Shown here: piece after piece, positions 16,685 through 25,832 of the stretch | Layout of the letters: the number at the start of each line of letters is the position of its first letter | Position numbering within the stretch: the first letter of the stretch is position 1 | Assembly (NCBI RefSeq): GCF_040730185.1 | Contig: NZ_CP160402.1 | Coordinates: forward strand, 6,696,001-6,760,000 | Reading direction: 5' to 3' | Length of the DNA: 64,000 nucleotides | From: Streptomyces sp. Je 1-332 | GTDB lineage: Bacteria; Actinomycetota; Actinomycetes; Streptomycetales; Streptomycetaceae | The notes under the pieces: model-generated | What the model saw: the letters and a program-made list of their open reading frames with translations, nothing else | What the model was told of the DNA's origin: nothing | The model's database searches: none | Translations under genes and position numbers: made by a program

Positions 16685-17464
16685 ATGCGCATTGCCACCT
16701 GGAACGTGAACTCGATCACCGCTCGGCTGCCCAGGCTCCTCGCCTGGCTGGAGAGCAGCGGTACGGATGTGCTGTGCATCCAGGAGACCAAGACCACCGC
16801 GGAGCAGTTCCCCGCCGCCGAGCTGCGCGAGCTCGGCTACGAGTCGGTGGTGAACGCGACGGGCCGGTGGAACGGCGTCGCGCTGGTCTCCCGCGTGGGC
16901 CTCGACGACGTGACGACCGGACTGCCCGGCGGCCCCGACTACGACGGGATCCAGGAGCCGCGCGCGATCTCCGCCACCTGCGGCCCGGCCCGCGTCTGGT
17001 CGGTCTATGTGCCGAACGGCCGCGAGGTGGACCACGCGCACTTCGCGTACAAGCTCCAGTGGTTCGAGGCCCTGAAGGCCGCGGTCGCCGCCGACTCGGC
17101 GGGCGACCGCCCGTTCGCGGTCCTCGGTGACTTCAATGTGGCGCCGACCGACGCGGACGTGTGGGACCCGACCCTCTTCGAGGGCGCCACGCACGTGACG
17201 CCCGCCGAGCGCACGGCGCTCGCGGCGCTGCGCGAGGCGGGCCTCTCGGACGTCGTGCCGCGCCCCCTGAAGTACGACCACCCGTTCACGTACTGGGACT
17301 ACCGCCAGCTCGGCTTCCCCAAGAACAGGGGAATGCGCATCGATCTGGTGTACGGGAACGAGGCCTTCACCAAGGCCGTGACGGACTCGTACGTGGACCG
17401 TGAGGAGCGCAAGGGCAAGGGCGCCTCCGACCACGCGCCGGTCGTAGTCGACCTCGACGTGTGA
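16685..17464 (+). CDS. xthA: Exodeoxyribonuclease III
   Basis: 259 residues from ATG 16685. Catalytic motifs of the XthA/APE1 family are present in order: RIATWNVNSITAR, LCIQETK, YVPNGR, VLGDFNVAP, FTYWDYR, GMRIDLVY and the terminal SDHAPVV. The enzyme cleaves DNA at AP sites and degrades 3' ends in base-excision repair, in the cytoplasm. Length is normal for the family. A short hairpin follows the stop, before the convergent SGNH hydrolase gene. Confidence 0.95.
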   Translation: MRIATWNVNSITARLPRLLAWLESSGTDVLCIQETKTTAEQFPAAELRELGYESVVNATGRWNGVALVSRVGLDDVTTGLPGGPDYDGIQEPRAISATCGPARVWSVYVPNGREVDHAHFAYKLQWFEALKAAVAADSAGDRPFAVLGDFNVAPTDADVWDPTLFEGATHVTPAERTALAALREAGLSDVVPRPLKYDHPFTYWDYRQLGFPKNRGMRIDLVYGNEAFTKAVTDSYVDREERKGKGASDHAPVVVDLDV

Positions 17465-17488
17465 CACAGCGGTGAGCGGGTGCGGTGA

Positions 17489-17512
17489 CGGCCGGAAGAG
17501 CACCTCCGGCCG
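17489..17512. terminator. Short hairpin between convergent xthA and SGNH hydrolase genes
   Basis: CGGCCGGA (17489-17496) pairs with TCCGGCCG (17505-17512) across an eight-base loop. No U-run follows, as is usual in Streptomyces. Its position between two convergent stops supports a bidirectional terminator. Confidence 0.5.
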
Positions 17513-17523
17513 CCGCCCGTCCC

Positions 17524-19305
17524 TTACGGCTCCAGCAACCGCAGATCCACCGACTCCGCGATCGCGGCGAGCCCCGCGTCGCCGGGATGCAGATGGTCCC
17601 CGCTGTCGTACTCCGCCCGCATCCGCGCCTGATTCGCCGGGTCGCGCAGCACCGCGTCGAAGTCCAGGACGGCGTCGAAGTCGTCGCCGCCCCGCAGATA
17701 GGCGTTGACCTTCATCCGCTCGGCATCCGCCGCCGCCGTGCACAGTGACTCGCCCTGGCAGGGCGCGATCGTCGCGGCCACCACACGCAGGCCGCGCGCG
17801 TGCGCCCGCCCGGCGATCTCCCGCATCCCGGCGACGACCTGATCCGCCGACGCGCCCCACCGCACGTCGTTGACCCCCTCGAAGAGGACGACCGTACGGG
17901 CCGACGTCTGGGCGAACACATCCCGGTCCAGGCGGTGCAACGCGCTCACGCCGCCCGTGTCCGTGGAGACACCGTCGCCGGGGTAGCGGTCCGCGACCAC
18001 GCGATTCGCCGAGATCCCCTGGTTCAGCACGCCGAAGCGCGGCACCTCGTCCTGCTGGAGCAGCCGCGTCGCGAGGACGTCGGGCCAGCGGTGGTTCGCG
18101 TCCTGCGTCGACTTCACGCCGTCCGTGATGGAGTCGCCGAGCAGCACGACCGATCCGGGTCCGCCCGACACGTCGACGCCCGTGAGCAGCGGCCAGGTCG
18201 TGATCGTCGAGGTGTACGCCGCCGGGGAGCCGTCCGCCGCGTGGTCGCCGGGACCGCTCACGTACGAGCGCTGAATGGCCTGGCTGTGGACGGGCGCTGT
18301 CGTCACCGTCTCCGGGAGGTGGAAGCTCACCAGGAGGTTGGTGTCTTCGGGTACGTCGAAGTCGAGCGGGTCGCTGAACACCTGTGCTCCCGCCGGGAGT
18401 TCAGCACCCCTCTTGCCCCGGAAGGACAGCGGCACGGGCTCGCCGCGCGCCCCCGCCCCGGACTCCTGCACCGCCACCGTCGCGCTCCCGATCCGTACCG
18501 GAGCCGAGGCGAAGGTGTTGTCGAGCCGGATCCGCACCCGGGGACCGCCCGTACTGGTGTGGACGACGAGCCGCACGGTCCGGTCGGCCCACGGGCCCAC
18601 CGCGGTGTACCCGGCCGTCGACGTCGACCAGCTCCCGGTCCACCCCTTCGCCGGCTGCCGCACGGAGAGCGCGAAGACGTGCAGATCCGGGGCGCCCGGG
18701 TCCTTGGGCAGGGTCACCGACGTGACATCGCGCCCACGCGCCACCGGCACGGTCACGACGTACAGCTTTGCCTTCTCGGCGAGTTGGCCGCCCGGAGTGT
18801 TCACATGCGGCAGCGCGACCGCCTTCGTGGCGAGCGGGCCCGCGCGCCAGTCCGGCGCCGTCAGACGGTACGTCCCCTTCGAACCGTCCCCGTAGCGCAC
18901 CGTCCCCGTGCCGCTCGCCTCGCCGCCCGTGCCCGCGACCAGGAAGGCCAGGGCGTCCCCGCGCCCGCGCACCCGCACGGCCTGCCCGTCGGCGCGGACG
19001 TTGTCCGCCTCGCCCGGCTCCGTGCGCGGCAGGGTGAGCCGCGCCCCGTCCACGGCGAGCGAGCGTCCCGGGGTCCAGCCCGCCGCGTCGAGATCCCGCG
19101 CCGAGAGCGAACCGCCCGAGCCGTCGAAGTCCGCGTCCGCGGGTCGCGCGTCGTCACTGACCGCCCTGTTGTCGAAGAGCCGCTCCAGAGGGAGCGGCCC
19201 GGGTCTGTGCGGGGCGGCTTGCGCCGTTGCCACGGGGACGGCACCGGCGAGTACCGCCAGTACGGCTGCCGCTCCCCATGAACGTCGGCCTGGACGTTGG
19301 AGCAT
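17524..19305 (-). CDS. Secreted SGNH/GDSL-family esterase with N-terminal accessory domain
   Basis: 593 residues from ATG 19305 (GGGGGG about five bases upstream). A twin-Arg-like basic start and hydrophobic stretch AAAVLAVLAGAVPVATAQAA form a signal peptide. The N-terminal half (to about 370) is beta-rich and lacks obvious motifs. The C-terminal ~200 residues carry the SGNH blocks: VVLLGDSITDG (nucleophile Ser), GISANRV, FEGVNDVRW and GDHLHPGDAG. The protein is probably an extracellular esterase or lipase acting on unknown carbohydrate or lipid esters. It is convergent with xthA. Confidence 0.88.
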   Translation of the reverse strand: MLQRPGRRSWGAAAVLAVLAGAVPVATAQAAPHRPGPLPLERLFDNRAVSDDARPADADFDGSGGSLSARDLDAAGWTPGRSLAVDGARLTLPRTEPGEADNVRADGQAVRVRGRGDALAFLVAGTGGEASGTGTVRYGDGSKGTYRLTAPDWRAGPLATKAVALPHVNTPGGQLAEKAKLYVVTVPVARGRDVTSVTLPKDPGAPDLHVFALSVRQPAKGWTGSWSTSTAGYTAVGPWADRTVRLVVHTSTGGPRVRIRLDNTFASAPVRIGSATVAVQESGAGARGEPVPLSFRGKRGAELPAGAQVFSDPLDFDVPEDTNLLVSFHLPETVTTAPVHSQAIQRSYVSGPGDHAADGSPAAYTSTITTWPLLTGVDVSGGPGSVVLLGDSITDGVKSTQDANHRWPDVLATRLLQQDEVPRFGVLNQGISANRVVADRYPGDGVSTDTGGVSALHRLDRDVFAQTSARTVVLFEGVNDVRWGASADQVVAGMREIAGRAHARGLRVVAATIAPCQGESLCTAAADAERMKVNAYLRGGDDFDAVLDFDAVLRDPANQARMRAEYDSGDHLHPGDAGLAAIAESVDLRLLEP

Positions 19306-19558
19306 GTGGACCCCCCAGGGCTGTAGCTGACGTGACGACAGGTGCGCCATGAAGCTAAGGAGGTGAGGGATAAGCGTCAATGAGGTGCGCGTGAACATGA
19401 CCCGAACTCACCGCGATGCCGCACTCGCGGGGTGGCATCGCTCCTGACCCCGGCTCGGGGTCTTCGGCTTGCGGCGCGGACAGGCACACCCGAACGGCGC
19501 GGACAGGCGCACCTGAACAGCCATGGTGGGAGGCGGACTTGTCTGTGAAGCTGTCCCG

Positions 19559-20062
19559 ATGACCACCACACCAGAATGGGAGCAGCGCTCCACCGACCTG
19601 TGGGCCGCCATCGACGAGTTCGACGCCGCGGACTTCCGCGCGAAGATCGGGGCGCTGGCCGATGAGCTCCCCGAGGGGCACCCCGTCGGATACTTCGAGC
19701 GTGCGTCGGCGAACGACTCGACCGGCGAGGGCCGGGCGGCCGTACCGCTCTACCGGCAGGCGCTCGAGGCCGGGCTGACCGGCGAGCGCAGGCGACGGGC
19801 CGTGATCCAGATGTCGAGCACGATGCGCGCGCTCGGGGACGCCGAGAGGAGCGTCGAGCTGCTCACCGCGGAGCGGGACCACGGTTCCGACCAGCTCGAC
19901 GACGCGGTCACGGCTTTCCTGGCGCTCGCGCTGATCGACGTCGGCCGTGAACGGGAAGCGGCGGCGCTGGCCCTGGGCGCGCTCTCCAAGCACCTGCCGC
20001 GCTACAACCGCTCTCTGGCGAACTACGCGAAGATCGCCGTCGGTGAGGAGCCGACGGCGTAA
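19559..20062 (+). CDS. Tetratricopeptide-repeat protein (TPR_5-like)
   Basis: 167 residues, entirely alpha-helical in composition. Two to three helical repeats are visible, for example AAVPLYRQALEAGLTGERRRR, MRALGDAERSVELL and FLALALIDVGREREAAAL with LGALSKHLPRYNRSL. The pattern matches the short single-domain TPR_5 proteins common in actinobacteria. Start ATG 19559 (MTTTPEWEQR) is favoured over 19523, which would add a non-helical peptide. Partner unknown. A weak hairpin (20076-20082 with 20095-20101) follows the stop. Confidence 0.8.
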   Translation: MTTTPEWEQRSTDLWAAIDEFDAADFRAKIGALADELPEGHPVGYFERASANDSTGEGRAAVPLYRQALEAGLTGERRRRAVIQMSSTMRALGDAERSVELLTAERDHGSDQLDDAVTAFLALALIDVGREREAAALALGALSKHLPRYNRSLANYAKIAVGEEPTA

Positions 20063-20329
20063 CCGCCCGGAGCTTGGCCCCGTGGTGATCGCCGCGGGGC
20101 CGCGGGCGCGCGCGGCGTGATTCGCCTGATTCCGTGATCAACTGATGCAAGATACATTCTTGGAGATACGGACATCCGCGCCCTGGGAACAGGGAGACGG
20201 GTGGGAGATGAGCTCGTGCGACCACGCGTCAACGAGGGTCCGGCAGGGCGAGCCCGGCCGGTCCGTCGCAGGCCGGATCCGTCCCACCAGTCGCGCATCC
20301 GGCGTTGACGTCCAACGGAGAGGCCGATC

Positions 20330-20767
20330 ATGAACATCTCCTTCTTCGACAGGTGGCGCAGGCAGTCCGCCGACCGGAGCCCAGGACTCGCCTCGGTGTT
20401 CGACGAGGATCCGGCCGGCGTGGCCGAACTCCTCTCCGAATGCGAGCTGCTGCGTTCCCAGGCGGCCACCGCCGGGCTCGAACTCGACGACTCCCCGGGT
20501 TCGTTGACCGCGCTCGACCAGCTCCTGCCACGCTGGCGCGACGACCCCGAACTGCTGCCGTGGCTCGGCAACGACGCGGGTCTCTACCTCGGGTCGGTCA
20601 TCGTCCGCCGGGTGCCCGGCGCCACCTGGCACGTCTGGCCCGGCGGCAGCCCCGTCGTGTGGCTCCCCTCGGGGCGGGAGATCCAGGTGGTCGAGGCGGG
20701 GCTCGACTGGGCGGTGCAGGGCGCTCCGGAGCTGTCCCAGGTCTACGCGGAGGCGTCGGAGTCGTAG
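20330..20767 (+). CDS. DUF6278-like hypothetical protein
   Basis: 145 residues from ATG 20330, with GGAGAGG upstream. The protein starts MNISFFDRWR and has an acidic helical first half. The second half is Trp- and Gly-containing and probably beta-rich, with WLGNDAGLYLGSVIVRR, TWHVWPGGSPVVWLPSGRE and LDWAVQGAP. I associate this with the Streptomyces family DUF6278, function unknown. A palindrome CAAGA-TACAT-TCTTG lies at 20148-20162, about 170 bases upstream. The gene precedes gluABCD but is separated from it by about 120 bases containing its own repeats. Confidence 0.7.
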   Translation: MNISFFDRWRRQSADRSPGLASVFDEDPAGVAELLSECELLRSQAATAGLELDDSPGSLTALDQLLPRWRDDPELLPWLGNDAGLYLGSVIVRRVPGATWHVWPGGSPVVWLPSGREIQVVEAGLDWAVQGAPELSQVYAEASES

Positions 20768-20780
20768 TCGCGGGATGACG

Positions 20781-20830
20781 TAAGTGCAAATACGGTTAAT
20801 GCCCATAAGTGCGTGTCGTCCAGTAAGTGC
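20781..20830 (+). promoter_or_regulatory. Three direct repeats TAAGTGC upstream of gluA
   Basis: TAAGTGC occurs at 20781-20787, 20806-20812 and 20824-20830, all in the same orientation, spaced 25 and 18 bases apart. They end 58 bases before the gluA start. They could be binding sites for a response regulator such as GluR, known for gluABCD in Streptomyces, but that link is inference. Confidence 0.45.
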
Positions 20831-20888
20831 CGTTTTCACGTGGATAGTTTGCGCGGACCGACACCGCTGAGAGTGGGCAGGGCAGGGC

Positions 20889-21632
<744 letters not shown>

Positions 21633-21645
21633 CGGGGGGACAGGC

Positions 21646-22554
21646 ATGATGCGTACGACACGTCTGCTCGCGGCGCTCGTCCTCGCCGCCTGCGCCGTGA
21701 CCGCCTGCGGCAAGGAGGGCAGCCCCCCGGTGAAGGGGCCGCAGCCCGACGAACTGCCCAAGTACCAGGTCGCGACGGGCTTCACACTGCCGCAGTCCAG
21801 TACCTGGAAGAAGGCCAAGAGGCGCGGTCACCTCGTCGTCGGAGCCAAGGAGGACCAGCCGTTCCTCGGCGAGAAGAACCCCGCCACGGGGCAGTACACC
21901 GGCTTCGACATCGAGATCGCCAAGATGATCTCGGCCTCGCTCGGCTTCGACCCGAACTCGATCCGGTTCCGCACGATCGCCTCGGCGAACCGCGAGACCG
22001 CCCTGCAGAACGGGCAGATCGACTACTACGTCGGCACCTACACGATCAACGACCTCCGCAAGAAGCTCGTCGGCTTCGCCGGCCCGTACTACATGGCGGG
22101 CCAGGGCCTGCTCGTGCGCACCGACGAGGACGACATCAACGGGCCGCAGGACCTGAACGGCAAGCGGGTCTGCTCGGCGGCAGGATCGACCCCCTACCAG
22201 CGCATCCAGAAGGAATACCCGAAGGCGATCCTCGTCGCCTACGACACCTACTCGGTCTGCGTCGACAACCTGCTGACCTACCAGGTGGACGCCGTCACCA
22301 CCGACGACGCCATCCTGATCGGCTATGCGGCCAAGGTGCCAGACGAGCTCAAGGTGGTCGGCAAGCCGTTCTCGAAGGAGCCCTACGGCATCGGCGTCCC
22401 CAGAAGCGACAACGCCCTGCGGTTCGCCGTCGACGACGCCCTCGCCGCCCGGGAGAAGGACGGCGACTGGAAGAAGGCCTACGACGCCACCCTCGGCCTC
22501 TCCGGGGTCCCGGCGCCCAAGCCGCCCGCCATCGACCGCTACCCGGCGAGCTGA
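21646..22554 (+). CDS. gluB: Glutamate-binding lipoprotein
   Basis: 302 residues. The signal sequence MMRTTRLLAALVLAACAVTA is followed by the lipobox Cys C21, so the protein is membrane-anchored on the outside. The SBP_bac_3 domain is clear: RGHLVVGAKEDQPFLGE, YTGFDIEIAKMISASLG, NRETALQNGQIDYYVGTYT, and CSAAGSTPYQRIQ in the second lobe. A Cys pair (C185-type and C223-type) may form a disulfide between neighbouring strands. It starts 13 bases after gluA. Confidence 0.92.
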   Translation: MMRTTRLLAALVLAACAVTACGKEGSPPVKGPQPDELPKYQVATGFTLPQSSTWKKAKRRGHLVVGAKEDQPFLGEKNPATGQYTGFDIEIAKMISASLGFDPNSIRFRTIASANRETALQNGQIDYYVGTYTINDLRKKLVGFAGPYYMAGQGLLVRTDEDDINGPQDLNGKRVCSAAGSTPYQRIQKEYPKAILVAYDTYSVCVDNLLTYQVDAVTTDDAILIGYAAKVPDELKVVGKPFSKEPYGIGVPRSDNALRFAVDDALAAREKDGDWKKAYDATLGLSGVPAPKPPAIDRYPAS

Positions 22555-22563
22555 GGAGGCGTC

Positions 22564-23208
22564 GTGGACGTACTGACAGACAACTTCTCCACCTTCGGTG
22601 AGGGGTTCCTCGGCACCGTCGAACTCACCGTGTACGCCTCCATCCTGGCCCTCGTGCTCGGCTTCGTCATGGCGTCGTTCCGGGTGGCGCCGGTCGGCTC
22701 CTTCCGGGTGTTCGGCACCGCCTGGGTGACGGTTCTGCGCAACACCCCGCTCACACTGCTCTTCTTCGCGGTGCTGCTCGGGCTCCCGCGCTTCGGACTC
22801 GTCCTGCCCTTCAAGGTGTTCGCCGTACTCGCACTCGGCTGCTACACCTCCGCCTTCATCTGTGAGGCACTGCGTTCGGGCATCAACACCGTCCCCAAAG
22901 GCCAGGGCGAGGCGGCCCGCAGCCTGGGGATGACCTTCGGACAGACGCTGTCCATGGTCGTGCTCCCGCAGGCCTTCCGGTCCGTCATCTCACCGGTCGG
23001 CTCCAACCTCATCGCACTGGCGAAGAACTCGGCGATCGCGGGCGCGTTCAGCGTCACCGAGCTGCTCGGCACGTACAAGACGCTCAGTGAGCTCGGCTAC
23101 AACATCATCTGGACGTTCGTCTGGATCGCCGTCGGCTACCTGATCATCACCCTCGCCATCAGCGCCATCTTCAATGTCCTCGAAAAGCGCTGGGGAGTCG
23201 CCCGATGA
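22564..23208 (+). CDS. gluC: Glutamate ABC transporter permease
   Basis: 214 residues from GTG 22564 (GAGGAGG just upstream, overlapping the end of gluB). About five membrane segments are present. The permease EAA loop reads EALRSGINTVPKGQGEAARS with LGMTFGQTL, the site that contacts the ATPase. This is the HisMQ-type amino-acid permease family. The stop overlaps the start of gluD by four bases (ATGA), so the two permeases are translationally coupled. Confidence 0.92.
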   Translation: MDVLTDNFSTFGEGFLGTVELTVYASILALVLGFVMASFRVAPVGSFRVFGTAWVTVLRNTPLTLLFFAVLLGLPRFGLVLPFKVFAVLALGCYTSAFICEALRSGINTVPKGQGEAARSLGMTFGQTLSMVVLPQAFRSVISPVGSNLIALAKNSAIAGAFSVTELLGTYKTLSELGYNIIWTFVWIAVGYLIITLAISAIFNVLEKRWGVAR

Positions 23209-24074
23209 AAGCCCTCTCCCACGATTCCACCGCCCTCTACGACGTACCAGGCCCGAAGACCGAGCGCAGACACAAGCTCTACGGACTGCTCTCCACCGTG
23301 GTGCTGCTGGCCCTGTTCGGCTGGATCCTCTACCTGCTCTTCGACACCGACCAGTTCACCGAGACGAAGTGGATGCCCTTCGAGTACAAGGGCATCCAGG
23401 AACTCCTCCTGAGGGGCCTCGGCAACACCCTCAAGGCCTTCGCCATCTCCGCGGTGCTCGCGCTCGCGCTCGGCGGGCTGCTCGCCATGGGGCGGCTGTC
23501 CGAGCACCGGCCCGTGCGCTGGCTGGCCACGCTCCTCGTGGAGTTCTTCCGCGCGATGCCGGTCCTGGTGATGATCTTCTTCGTCTTCGTGGCGCTGAAG
23601 GTCCAGGCGCTGCCCGCCCTGGTCACCGGGCTCACGCTCTACAACGGCTCGGTGCTCGCCGAGGTCTTCCGTTCGGGCGTCAACTCCGTGGACCGCGGGC
23701 AGCGGGAGTCGGCGTACGCGCTCGGCATGCGCAAGACGCAGGTCATGAGTTACGTCCTGGTGCCGCAGGCCCTGCGCGCCATGCTGCCCGCCATCATCAG
23801 CCAGTTGGTGGTGGCCCTGAAGGACACCTCGCTCGGCTTCTTGATCACCTATGAGGAGTTCCTCCACGCCGGGAAGCTGATCGCGTCGAACCTCGACTAC
23901 GATCTACCTTTCATCCCCGTGGTTCTGGTGATCTCGCCGATCTACATCGGGATGTGCATGCTGCTCTCGTGGTTCGCCCAGTGGGTGTCCAAGCGACAGC
24001 GGCGCAATCCCAAGACCGAGGCCGCGGAAGTGGCGCCGGCCGAACCAGGGACGCTGCTGCCGGGTCCGCAGTAG
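23205..24074 (+). CDS. gluD: Glutamate ABC transporter permease
   Basis: 289 residues. The start ATG overlaps the gluC stop. A short polar N-terminus precedes about five to six membrane helices. The EAA loop is FRSGVNSVDRGQRESAYALG. The C-terminal tail is cytoplasmic, charged and Ala/Pro/Glu-rich (RRNPKTEAAEVAPAEPG), a feature also seen in other actinobacterial GluD proteins. It completes the gluABCD transporter. The gene is convergent with a secreted peptidase gene 38 bases downstream. Confidence 0.92.
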   Translation: MKALSHDSTALYDVPGPKTERRHKLYGLLSTVVLLALFGWILYLLFDTDQFTETKWMPFEYKGIQELLLRGLGNTLKAFAISAVLALALGGLLAMGRLSEHRPVRWLATLLVEFFRAMPVLVMIFFVFVALKVQALPALVTGLTLYNGSVLAEVFRSGVNSVDRGQRESAYALGMRKTQVMSYVLVPQALRAMLPAIISQLVVALKDTSLGFLITYEEFLHAGKLIASNLDYDLPFIPVVLVISPIYIGMCMLLSWFAQWVSKRQRRNPKTEAAEVAPAEPGTLLPGPQ

Positions 24075-24112
24075 CTAAAGGGGCCAGAGCCCGACCCGGC
24101 AGCAGCCGGTGA

Positions 24113-25708
24113 TCACTGTTCGCGCAGCGGGACCGACACGTACGACGGGTCGGACGCGGGCGAGGAGAAGGTCAGCTGCGAGCCGGACGGGTTGTGCTCG
24201 ATGTAGAGCGGGTCGACCGTGTCGACCACCAGGGCGAGCCTGTGTCCTGCCGGGACGTCGTAGGCCGTGGAGAACAACTCCAGGTCCACGCCGAACGGTT
24301 GGCCGGGGGTCTTGCCGTGGAAGGTGTACGGCGCGTTGCTGACCAGCTTGCCGAGGCCGAGCGGGCCCACGTCGTAGAGGTACGCGACGAGGGTGCCGCT
24401 CTCCTTGGTGCTGGTGAGCGTGGTGTGCAGCTTCGCCGTGCCGCGCACCCGCTGGGCCGTGTCGTACTTCTCGGACTGCCAGACGCCCGCGTAACGCCGC
24501 GGAAGCAGCGGCATGGAGGCCATCGGCGGGATCTTGAGGAACTGGTCGAGGGTGTTCGAGAGCAGGACGGTGCCGCCGTTGGCGCCCGAGTCGACGTTCG
24601 CGCGGAGCGTGGTGGAGCCCGCCAGGTCGATCTTCTTCTGCGTCGCCCCGACGGACTTCCAGTCGGGGTAGCCCTCGTAGCCGCCCGTGGAGCGCGACTT
24701 GAGCTGGACGGGCTGCTCGCTGTCGACGCCGTTCTTCTCGCCCTTGAGGTGGCGGTCGAACCAGCGCTGGGTCGAGGTCCAGGTGTCGTTGGGCAGCCCG
24801 AACAGGCCGGTCAGCTCGGCGGTCGCGTGGTCGCCCGGCCGGAATTCGAGGCGCTTGGGGCCCGTCAACTGCTCGTAGAACTCGGCGTATTGGTTGGGCG
24901 GGAAGATCGTGTCGCCCCAGGCGTTGCCCAGCATGACGGCCGCGCCGTTCTTGTTGATCTGGTCGATGTAGGTCGCGGGGGAGCGCTTGGCGCCCCACGC
25001 GATCATCTCGTCCTCCTTGTCCAGGTTGGACGCGAGGAAGTCCTTGAGGGTCTGCTGGAGTTCGGGGCTCGGGCGGCCGGTGAGGACGCCCGCGCCGCCG
25101 AGCAGACCGGCGGCCTGGCGGTGCTGGGTGCGGCCGCTGTAGATGGAGTCGATGAGGTCGCCCCAACCGCTGAGCGCGGCCACGGCCTTGATCCGTTTGT
25201 CGTGCCCGGCGGCGAGCAGACTGATGCCCGCCCCGTACGAGACGCCGCCCATGCCCACCTTCGCGGGGTCGGCCGGGGTGTTGGCCAGCGTCCAGTCGAT
25301 GACCTTCGAGGCGTCCGCGATGTCCTCGGGGCCGCCGGTCTCGATCTCGCCGCCGGACTGCCAGAAGCCGCGCGAGTTGTAACTGACCACGACATAGCCG
25401 GAGTCGGCGAGCTTCTGGGCCTGCGCGACGTACTCGATCTGGGGCATGGCCCAGCTGGTGGGCAGCACGATCGCCGGGAACTTCGCTCCCGCCTTCGCGC
25501 CCTTGAGGGTGAAGACGTTGGCCTTGAGGACCGTGCCGCCGTCGCCCGGGATGTCGACGAAGCGTACGTCTGTGGCGCTTGCCGCCTGTGGAGCGGCCGC
25601 CGGGGCAGCCTGGGCGGCCGGGGCCAGGCCGAAGGCGGCGCCGGCGATGAGAGTCGCCGACACGGCGCCCACGGTGGTCGTACGCAGAGCCTTGCGCGGT
25701 TGTCCCAC
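24113..25708 (-). CDS. Secreted S15-family (Xaa-Pro dipeptidyl-peptidase/CocE-like) hydrolase
   Basis: 531 residues. The signal peptide runs to about residue 35 (AGAAFGLAPAAQAAP). An alpha/beta-hydrolase domain carries NSRGFWQSGGE and the nucleophile elbow GGVSYGAG (S157), with an acid in NAWGDTIFPP and a His in RPGDHATAE. The C-terminal jelly-roll PepX_C domain (about 385-531) is typical of CocE/Xaa-Pro peptidases. The enzyme probably cleaves peptides or esters outside the cell. Its upstream region contains four GGTAAC-like repeats. Confidence 0.88.
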   Translation of the reverse strand: MGQPRKALRTTTVGAVSATLIAGAAFGLAPAAQAAPAAAPQAASATDVRFVDIPGDGGTVLKANVFTLKGAKAGAKFPAIVLPTSWAMPQIEYVAQAQKLADSGYVVVSYNSRGFWQSGGEIETGGPEDIADASKVIDWTLANTPADPAKVGMGGVSYGAGISLLAAGHDKRIKAVAALSGWGDLIDSIYSGRTQHRQAAGLLGGAGVLTGRPSPELQQTLKDFLASNLDKEDEMIAWGAKRSPATYIDQINKNGAAVMLGNAWGDTIFPPNQYAEFYEQLTGPKRLEFRPGDHATAELTGLFGLPNDTWTSTQRWFDRHLKGEKNGVDSEQPVQLKSRSTGGYEGYPDWKSVGATQKKIDLAGSTTLRANVDSGANGGTVLLSNTLDQFLKIPPMASMPLLPRRYAGVWQSEKYDTAQRVRGTAKLHTTLTSTKESGTLVAYLYDVGPLGLGKLVSNAPYTFHGKTPGQPFGVDLELFSTAYDVPAGHRLALVVDTVDPLYIEHNPSGSQLTFSSPASDPSYVSVPLREQ

Positions 25709-25741
25709 GGGTCACTCCCTACTCGTGCAAGCAAAGTGACC

Positions 25742-25800
25742 CGACGGTAACCGCGCGTCCTTACCGGTGGTAACCCGTCGGTAAGTTACGCACCGGTAAC
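25742..25800 (-). promoter_or_regulatory. Cluster of GGTAAC-type direct repeats upstream of the S15 peptidase gene
   Basis: On the plus strand CGACGGTAAC (25742-25751), CGGTGGTAAC (25765-25774), CGTCGGTAAG (25776-25785) and CACCGGTAAC (25791-25800) are all in one direction. The second and third GGTAA(C/G) hexamers are five bases apart, the spacing reported for MtrA-type direct repeats in actinobacteria. The cluster lies 35-90 bases before the peptidase start, suitable for an operator. Confidence 0.5.
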
Positions 25801-25832
25801 GATTGTTGAGTTGTGTACCTTCGCGGCGGCCG

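Noticed and set aside
20145..20333. 62-codon frame starting within the CAAGA-N5-TCTTG palindrome
   Set aside because: Codon use lacks the usual GC bias and no ribosome-binding site precedes it; regulatory DNA is more likely.
24075..24112. Terminator between gluD and the S15 peptidase gene
   Set aside because: Only a weak CCGGC/GCCGG pairing was found, too short to call.
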